64,000 nt of DNA. Origin: Prostheceraeus crozeri (lineage: Eukaryota; Platyhelminthes; Polycladida; Euryleptidae). The position numbers were made by a program, and so were the translations under genes. The stretch covers positions 52,610-116,609 of the forward strand of contig CAJQUW010012905.1 in the NCBI GenBank assembly GCA_907163375.1. The letters are read 5' to 3'. Below the pieces are notes generated by a model. That model made no database searches and was not told where the DNA came from. It saw only the letters and a program-made list of their open reading frames with translations. Positions 56,996 through 64,000 of the stretch are shown piece by piece. Within the stretch, counting starts at the first letter, position 1; every line of letters begins with the position of its first letter.

Positions 56996-59900
56996 CGCGC
57001 AACAGCCAAGACCAAAGACACCCCTACCGAGGAGGGGAGACCGAAACAGAAAGGAAGGAAGTACGACAGCGACCACTTTCAAACGGCTATCGCGCTCCAG
57101 CCAAGACCATTGGAAGTACATCTACTGCCGAGCGGGAGGGGGTGAGACTGGAAAGGAAGGAAGGGAGGGCGATGACTCACTCTTGCGCTCAGCAAGGGTC
57201 ACAGAAGGACATCCCTGCCGAAGGGGCGCGGGGGACAGTTGTACGAAGGAAGGGACGACGGAGCACTACCGCGCTCAGCCCAAGACCAGGAAGACATCCA
57301 CCTGACGCGGGGGAGGGCGCGGAGACAGAAAAGGAAGGGAATGGAACGACGACCACTCGCGCTCAGCACAAGACCAGAAGACATCACTACCGAGGAGGGG
57401 GACGGGGAGACAGAAATGAGCGAACGGATGACGAACCACTCGCGCTCAGCCAAGACCAGAAAACATCACCTGGACGCGGGAGGGTGGGGGAGACAGAATG
57501 TGAGGAAGGAATGGACCGACGACCACTCGCGCTCGAGCCAAGACCATAAAGAACATCCCTAGCCCGAGGGAGGGGGTGAGAGAAAAGGAAGGAAGTGACG
57601 ACGACAACTCGCGCTCAGCCAAGACCAGAAGACAACCCTGCCGAGAGGAGGGGGAGACAGAAAGGAAGGACGTACGACGACCACATCGCGCTAAGCCAAG
57701 ACCCAAAAAGAATCAACAACCCCTACCGAGGAGGGGGAGACAGCTAGTAAGGAATGGATTACGAACCGACTCGCGCTCAGCCAAGACAGAAGTACATCCC
57801 TGCGAGGGGGGGGAGACAGAAGGAAGGAACGGGACGGACGACCACTCGCGCTTCACAGAGCCAAGACAGAAGACATCCCTGCCGAAGGGAGGGGTAAGAC
57901 TGAAAGGAAAGGAAGGGACGATGATGCACTCGTCTCAGCAAGGACAAGAAGACCCTCCGGCCGAGGGGAGACAACAAGAAAGCTAGGGACGACGACCACA
58001 TCGCGCTCAAGCCAAGACCAGAAGACATCCCTGCCAATGAGGGGGAGACAGAAAAAGAAGGAAGGAGGGACGAAGAAGACCACTCGCGCTCAATCCAAGA
58101 CCAGAAGACATCCCTGTCGAGGTGGGGGAGACAGAAGGGAAGAAAGGGACGACGACCACTCGCGCACAGCCAAGAGCAGAAGACATCCGCCGAGGGAGGG
58201 GGAGACAGAAAGGAAGGAAGGGACGACGACCACTCGCGCTCAGCCCACACCAGAAGACATCCAGTCGAGTGGGGGAGACAGAAGGTAAGGAAGGGACGAT
58301 GACACGCGCGCTCAGCCAAGACCATAAGACTTCTCTGCCGATAGGGGGGGTTGGGGGGGGGGACAGAAAGGCAGGGAAGGGACGACACGACCACTCGCGC
58401 TCAGCCAAGAATCAGAAGAGACATCCCTAGGCCGAGGAGTGCGGGGAGGACAGAAAGGAAGGAAGGCACGACAGTACGACCAAACTCGCGCTCAGCCAAG
58501 ACCCAGGACGCACATCCCTGCCGAAGGGTGGGGGGGACAGTTACGTAAGGAATGGACGAAACGAGCACTCGCACGCAGCCAGCACAGACCAGAAGGGACA
58601 TCCCTGACGCGGTGAGGGGGGAGACCAGAAACGAATGGAATGGCACGACGACCACAATCGCGCTCCAGCCAAGACCAGAAGACATTCCCTTCCGAGGGGT
58701 GAGGGGGCGCGACAGAAAGGAAGGAACGGACGACGACCATTCGCTGCTCAGCCCAAGACAGGAAGAACATCTCCTTCGCCGAGGGCAGAGCAGAAAGGTT
58801 AGGATAATGGAGGTACGACGGCACTCCCGCTCAGCCAGGACCAAGTCAGAGACATACATCCCTGAGGCCGCGGGGGGAGACAGAAAGGCAGGAGAAGGGA
58901 CGACGACTACTCGCGCTCAGACCAGAGCCAGAAGCATCCCTGTCCAGAGGTGGGAGAGACATGAAAGAAGGAAGCGGCACGACGAACCACCCCGCGCTCA
59001 GCCAAGAACCAGAAAGACATCCCTAGCCCGAGGGCGGGAGGAGAGACAGTAAAGGAAGGAAGGGACGCACGACCACTCGCGCTCAGCCAAGACCAGAAGA
59101 ACATCCCTGCGAGGGAGGGGGGGAGACAGAACGGAAGGAAGGGACGCGAGCACTCGCGTCAGCTCAAGACCAGAAGACATCCCTGCCGGGGGAAGGGGGA
59201 GGAGGCAGACAGGAAGGAAGTTTCGACGACCACATCGCGCTCAAGCCAAGACCAGAAACACACCCTACCGAGGCGGGCGAGACAGAAAGGAAGGAACGCA
59301 GCACGGACGACCACATCGCGCTCAGCGTAACGACCAGAAGACATCCTCGTGCGAGCGAGGAGGGGGGAGACCTGAAAGGGCATGGAAGGGACGTCCGGCC
59401 ACTCGCGCTCAGCCAAGACCAAGACAGACATCTCCCTGTACCGAGGTGGGGGAGACGGAAAGGTAGGAAGGGAACGACGACCACTCGCGCCTCAGCGAAG
59501 ACCAGACGACAGTCCTGCCGAGGGAGGGGGCAGACACTGAAAGGAAGGAAGGGACGATGATCACTCGCGCTCTGCAAGGACCAGAAGGACATCCCTACCG
59601 TAATGGGGGGGGAGGAGACAGTTTTTTTTTTTATTACGAAGGAAGGGACGAGACCACTCGCGCTCAGCCAAAAGACACAGAAGACATCCCGCTAGCCGGG
59701 GGCGGGAGGAGACAGAAAGGAAGGAAGGGACGGACGACCACCACTCGCGCTCAGAACCCAAGACCAGAAGGACATCCACTGCCGTGAGGAGTTAAGAGGG
59801 GGGGAGTTTAGGGGGGAGACAGGAAGGAAGAGAAGAGCACGACGACCACTCGCGCTCCAGCCAAAGACCAGAAGACATACCCTCGCCGAGGGAGCGGAGA

Positions 59901-62900
59901 GGAGACAGACAGGCGAAGGAAGGAAGGGACGCACGGACCACTCGCGCTCAGCCAAGACTCAGGAAGGACATCTCTGCCGATGTAGGGGAGGGGAGACAGG
60001 AAGGAAGGATGGGACGACGACCACTCGCGCTCAGCCAAGACCAAAAGACATCCCTGCCGAGGAGGTATACAGATAGGAAGGAAGGGACGTTGACCATTTG
60101 CGCTCAGCCTAGACCAGAAGACATTCCTGCCGAGGGGAGGGGAGACAGAAAGGAAGGAACGGACGACGACCACTCGCGCTCAGCCTATACGAGAAGACAT
60201 TCCTGCCCGAGGGGGGGGAGACAGAAAGGAAGGAAGGGACGACGACCTCTCGCGCTCAGCTAAGACCAGAAGACATCCCTGCCGGGGAGGGGTAGACGTA
60301 AAGGAAGGAAGGGACGCCGACCACTCGCGCTCAGACGAGACCACAAGACATCCCTTCCGAGGGAGGGAGGAGACAGAAAGGAAGGAAGTGGACGACGACC
60401 ACGTCGCGTCTCAGCCAACGACCAGATAGTACATCTCCTGAAGTCGAGGGGGGGGGAGACGAGAAAGGTAAGAAAGGGACGACGACCACTGGCCTCAGCC
60501 CTAGACAGAAAAGAATCCTACCGAGGAGGGGAGAGACAGAATTGAGAGGAATGGATTACGACCACTCGCGCTCAGCAAAGACCAGAAGCAACTTCCCTGC
60601 CCGAGGTAGAGGTGAGGAGGCAAGCAGCGAAAAGGAAGGACGGGAACGACCGACCACGCGGCGCTCAGCCAAGACCGGATTGACATACCTGCCGAGGGGG
60701 GGGGAGACAGTAAGAAGGGAAGGGACGACGACCATCTCGCGCTCAAGAGCCACGACCCAGAAGAACATCCCTGCCGAGGGAGGGGGGGTGACAGTAAAGG
60801 GAAGGATGGGACGACGACCCCTCGCGCAATCACAGCACAAGACCAGAAGACACCCCTGTCGATGGAGGGGGGAGCACAGAATGGAAGGACAGGGACGACC
60901 GACCACTCGCGTCTCCAGCCAAGACCAGGAGGACGTCTCATGCCGAGAGGTGGGGGGGAGAACAGTTCAGGAAGGAAAGGGAGCGACGACCCACTCCTCG
61001 CGCTGCAGCCAAGACACAGAAGACATCCCTGCCGGAGGGAGGGGGGAGACAGAAAGGGAAGGATATGGGACGACGACCCACTCGCGCTCAGCCAAGACCA
61101 GAAGGACAGTCGCCTCTCGCCGAGGGGAGGGTGGCAGGACAGAATGGATAGCAACGGATGACGACACGGCTCCCGCTCAGTCCCAGACCAGAAAACATCC
61201 CTGCCGATGGAGGGGTGAGGACAGAAAGGAAGAGGAAGGGACCGACGACCACATCGCGCTCCAGCCACGACCAGAAGACATCCCTGCCGCGAGGGGGGGA
61301 CAGAACAGGAAGGAGGGGGACGACGAACCACTCCGCGCTCAAGCCCAAGACCAGTAGACATCCCTGCCCGAGGGAGGGAGGGGTAGACAGAAAAAGAAGG
61401 AAGGGACGACGACCACTCCCGCTCAGCCAAGACCAGAGACAATCCCTGGCCGAGGGCGGGGTGAGACAGAAGGGAAGGAAGGACACGACGCCACTCGCGC
61501 TCAGCCAAGACCAGAAGACATCCCTAGCCGAGGAGGGGGAGACAGAAAGAGGAAGGGAACGACGACCACTCGCGCTCAGCCAAGACCAAAAGACAATCCC
61601 TGCCGAGGGAGGGGGAGACAGAAAGGAAAGGAAGGGACGACGACCGCTCCCGCTCAGCGCCGAAGGACCAGAAGAGCACCCTGCCGATGGGGGGCGAGGA
61701 GGAGGAGCTGTTTACGAAGGAAAGGGACGACGACCACGTCGCGGCTCAGCCAAGACCAGGATAGGCATCCCTGCCCGGGGGAGGGGGAGACAGAAAGGAA
61801 AGGAAGGGACGGACGACCGACCTCTCGCGCTCAGCCGAGACCAGAAGAACACCCGGACGGGGGAGGGGGGTAGGAGCAGACAAAAGGAGAAGAAAGGGAC
61901 GACGGACCACTCGCGCTCAGCCAAGACCGAGAAGGACATCCCTGCCGAGGGCGGGGGGAGACAGAAAGGCAAGGAACGGGGACGACGACCACTCGCCCTC
62001 AGCCCCCACGACCAGAAGACATCCCTGCCGGGCGGGAGGAGACAGAAAGGAAGGAAGGGACGACGACCACTAGCGCTCAGCCAAGACCAGAAGACATCCC
62101 GTTCCGAGGGAGGGGAGAGACAGAATGGAAGGAATGGACGACGACCACTCGCGCTCAGGCCAAAGACCAGAAAAGACATCCCTGCTGAGGGGGGGAGACA
62201 GAAAGGAAGGAAGGGACGACGACCACTCGCGCTCAGCCAAGACAAGAAGATATCCCTGCCGAGGGGGGCATACAAAAAGGAAGGAAGGGAGGACGACGGC
62301 TCCCGCTCAGCCAAGTCCAGAAGATATCCCTGCCGAGGGGGGCAGTACAAAAAGGAGAGAGGGAGGACGACGCTCCGCTCAGCAAGACCAGAAAACATAC
62401 TGCCGAGGGAAGGGGGGGGGGGGACAGAAAGACAGAAGGAAGGACGACGACCACTCGCGCTCAGCCAAGACCAGAAGACACATCCCTGCCGAGAGGGGGG
62501 ATGCAGAAAGGATAGGAGGGGAGACGACGACCACCTCGCGATCAGCCAAGAACAGAAGACATCCCTGCCGAGGAGTGGGGGAGACAAAGATGCAAGGAAG
62601 GAAGGGGACGATGACAACCCGCGCTCAGCCAAGACCAGATGACATCCCTGCCGGGAGGGGGGGAGACAGAAAGGAAGGAAGGGAGGGACGACCACACCTC
62701 GCGCTCAGCCAAGACCAGATGACATCCCTTCCGAGGGGGAGGGAGACAGAAAGGAAGGAAGGGACGACGACCACTCGCGCTCATCCAATATCAGAAGACA
62801 TCCCTGCCGTGGGGGAGGAGACAGAAAGGAAGGAAGTGACGACGACCACTCGCGCTCAGCCAATACCAGAAGACATCCCTGCCGTGGGGGGGGAGACAGA

Positions 62901-63096
62901 AAGGAAGGAAGGGACGACGACCACTCGCGCTCAGCCAAGACCAGAAGACATCCCTGCCGAGGGGGAGACAGAAAGGAAGGAAGGGACGACGACCATTCGC
63001 GTTCAGCCAAGACCATAACACATCCCTGCAGAGGGAGGGGGAGACAGGACAGGAAGGAACGGACGACGACCCCTCGCGCTCCTTACAAGACAAGAA

Positions 63097-63580
63097 GACA
63101 AAAAAGACAATACAAAACCAACAAAAAAAAAACCAACACAATAAAAAAAAAATCAAAATAATAACAAAACACAACAAAATATAACAAAAAAACAAAAAAA
63201 AAACAAAAAACAAAACAAAACAACTAAACAAACAAAAAAAAACAAAACAAAAAATAACAAAAAAAACAAAAAAAAACAACAAACATAAAAAAAAAGAACA
63301 AAAAATAATAGAAATAAAAACAAAAACAAAAAAACAAAATAAAAAAAAAAAACAAAAAATAATCAACAAACAAAAAAAAAATAAAACTAGAAAAAAAAAT
63401 AAAAAAAAAACAAAAAAAAAAAAAAAACCACACAAAAAAAAAAAAAAAAAAACAAAAAACACAAAACCAAACAATTAAAAAAAAAATACTAAGAAATAAA
63501 TCAGAAACACGAAAGAAAAAAACAAAAAACAATTAAATCAAACAAAACAAAAACAAAAACACAAAAAAAAAACAAAAAAA
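63097..63580. other. A-rich low-complexity block of ~480 bp
   Basis: This segment is almost entirely A with scattered C, few T and very few G, and it splits one unit between CAAGAAGAC and ATATCCCTGC. The long minus-strand F-rich frames here are a result of this composition. It is suspicious as assembly or base-calling noise. Confidence 0.75.
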
Positions 63581-63875
63581 CATATCCCTGCAAACGAGAG
63601 AGGGGGGGAGACAGAACGGAAGGGAAGGACACCGACCGCACCCGCTCAGTCCAAGACAAAGACATCAGCCGAGGGGAGAGACAGAAAGGAAGGTTTGACT
63701 AACGACCACTTCCGCTCAGCCAGACCAAAGACATCACCTGCCGAGGAGGGAGGGGGACAGTAAAGGAAGTGAAAAGTGAGCACGACCACTCGCGCTCAGC
63801 CAAGACCGGAAGACACAGCCCTGCCGAGCGAGGGGGAGACCTGAAAGGAAGGAAGAGACGACGACCACTCGCGAA

Positions 63876-64000
63876 AATTCATATGTGCATTGTTGAACAT
63901 CTCACTATGGGCGGTGATATCCCGAAGTTTATGGGCCGTCCCTTGTCCAGCGTGTTGGCTGTGCATGTGTCTTCAAGTCGCTGTCGCTCATTGACGCCGC
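63876..64000. other. Unique flank after the minisatellite
   Basis: The array stops after CCACTCGCG and unique sequence follows to the window end, with no gene recognised in the ~125 bases available. Confidence 0.5.

Larger units (their letters stand above)
44494..63875. repeat. ~19.4-kb minisatellite of ~72-bp units
   Basis: The unit begins GACAGAAAGGAAGGAAGGGA, continues CGACGACCACTCGCGCTCAG, CCAAGACCAGAAGACATCCC and TGCCGA, and closes with a run of about 4-9 G. Unit length varies between about 66 and 78 bases, mostly in the G run and the GGAAGGAA part, giving about 260 units. Blocks of several units are duplicated, with near-identical stretches offset by about 996 bases (45273 and 46269), 1756 bases (45763 and 47519) and 1923 bases (50109 and 52032). 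The consensus has few stops, so long frames (up to 494 codons) appear on both strands; they change peptide phase at random and are not genes. From about 54300 on, single-base indels are frequent. Confidence 0.98.

Noticed and set aside
44376..63532. Dozens of long ORFs on both strands, up to 494 codons, rich in RPLALSQDQKTSLP or SFLSVSP peptides
   Set aside because: They are translations of the 72-bp minisatellite or of A-rich sequence; frames change with each unit indel, both strands are open together, and no domain or start context exists.
63100..63580. Poly-A tail of a retroelement
   Set aside because: The block is ~480 bases of A with interspersed C, no element body precedes it, and it lies in the low-quality part of the array.
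44494..63875. CRISPR-like repeat-spacer array
   Set aside because: Whole units are repeated without unique spacers, the genome is eukaryotic, and unit length and variation fit a minisatellite.

Overview
This window is eukaryotic and looks like intergenic or intronic DNA from a metazoan rich in old transposons. The evidence is an AT-rich background, GT/AG splice signals around short exons, an F-type lectin domain with a signal peptide, and relics of hAT, piggyBac, mariner-like, LTR, non-LTR and Penelope-like elements. This mix fits a marine invertebrate deuterostome such as an echinoderm or hemichordate, but that placement is inference. No bacterial gene, tRNA or rRNA was recognised.

Layout. 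1-9.9 kb: mostly non-coding DNA with a few candidate minus-strand exons of an unrecognised gene (2036-3336), a ~195-bp tandem array (4305-5148), a 32-bp minisatellite (8805-9262) and a minus-strand F-type lectin gene (9450-9907). The 5' part of the lectin gene is duplicated at 22.5 kb. 10.2-17.9 kb: a hAT-like element with matching ends, a near-matching 8-bp target duplication and a dead transposase. An LTR retrotransposon with identical-length 286-bp LTRs and a perfect 5-bp target duplication (12393-16179) sits inside it, and that element's integrase gene is split by an 803-bp foldback element. 18-24.4 kb: two inverted copies of a ~1-kb non-autonomous element bracket a mariner-like transposase with an intact reading frame and a 42-residue D-D spacing. 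26.9-33.1 kb: dispersed repeats, non-LTR fragments and a second mariner-like relic.

33.5-39.5 kb holds two Penelope-like elements. The larger one has an SGNH-like first ORF overlapping a full RT plus GIY-YIG ORF. The second ORF has no ATG until after its first RT motif, and the overlap carries a TTTAAAC heptamer in exactly the register needed for -1 ribosomal frameshifting. Both elements abut the same GTA microsatellite boundary, and a 471-bp direct repeat flanks the smaller one. 40.7-44.4 kb: a non-LTR RT tail, a 23-base assembly gap and a piggyBac element with TTAA sites, terminal inverted repeats, three palindromic subterminal motifs and a transposase broken by frameshifts.

44.5-63.9 kb is a ~19.4-kb minisatellite of roughly 72-bp units (about 260 copies) with higher-order duplications. 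It stays open in most frames by composition, so the many long ORFs in it are not genes. Sequence quality changes near 54.3 kb: before that the units are clean, after it single-base indels are dense, as expected of unpolished long-read sequence.

The strongest candidate for something new is the Penelope-like element with a frameshift-linked SGNH-like ORF.
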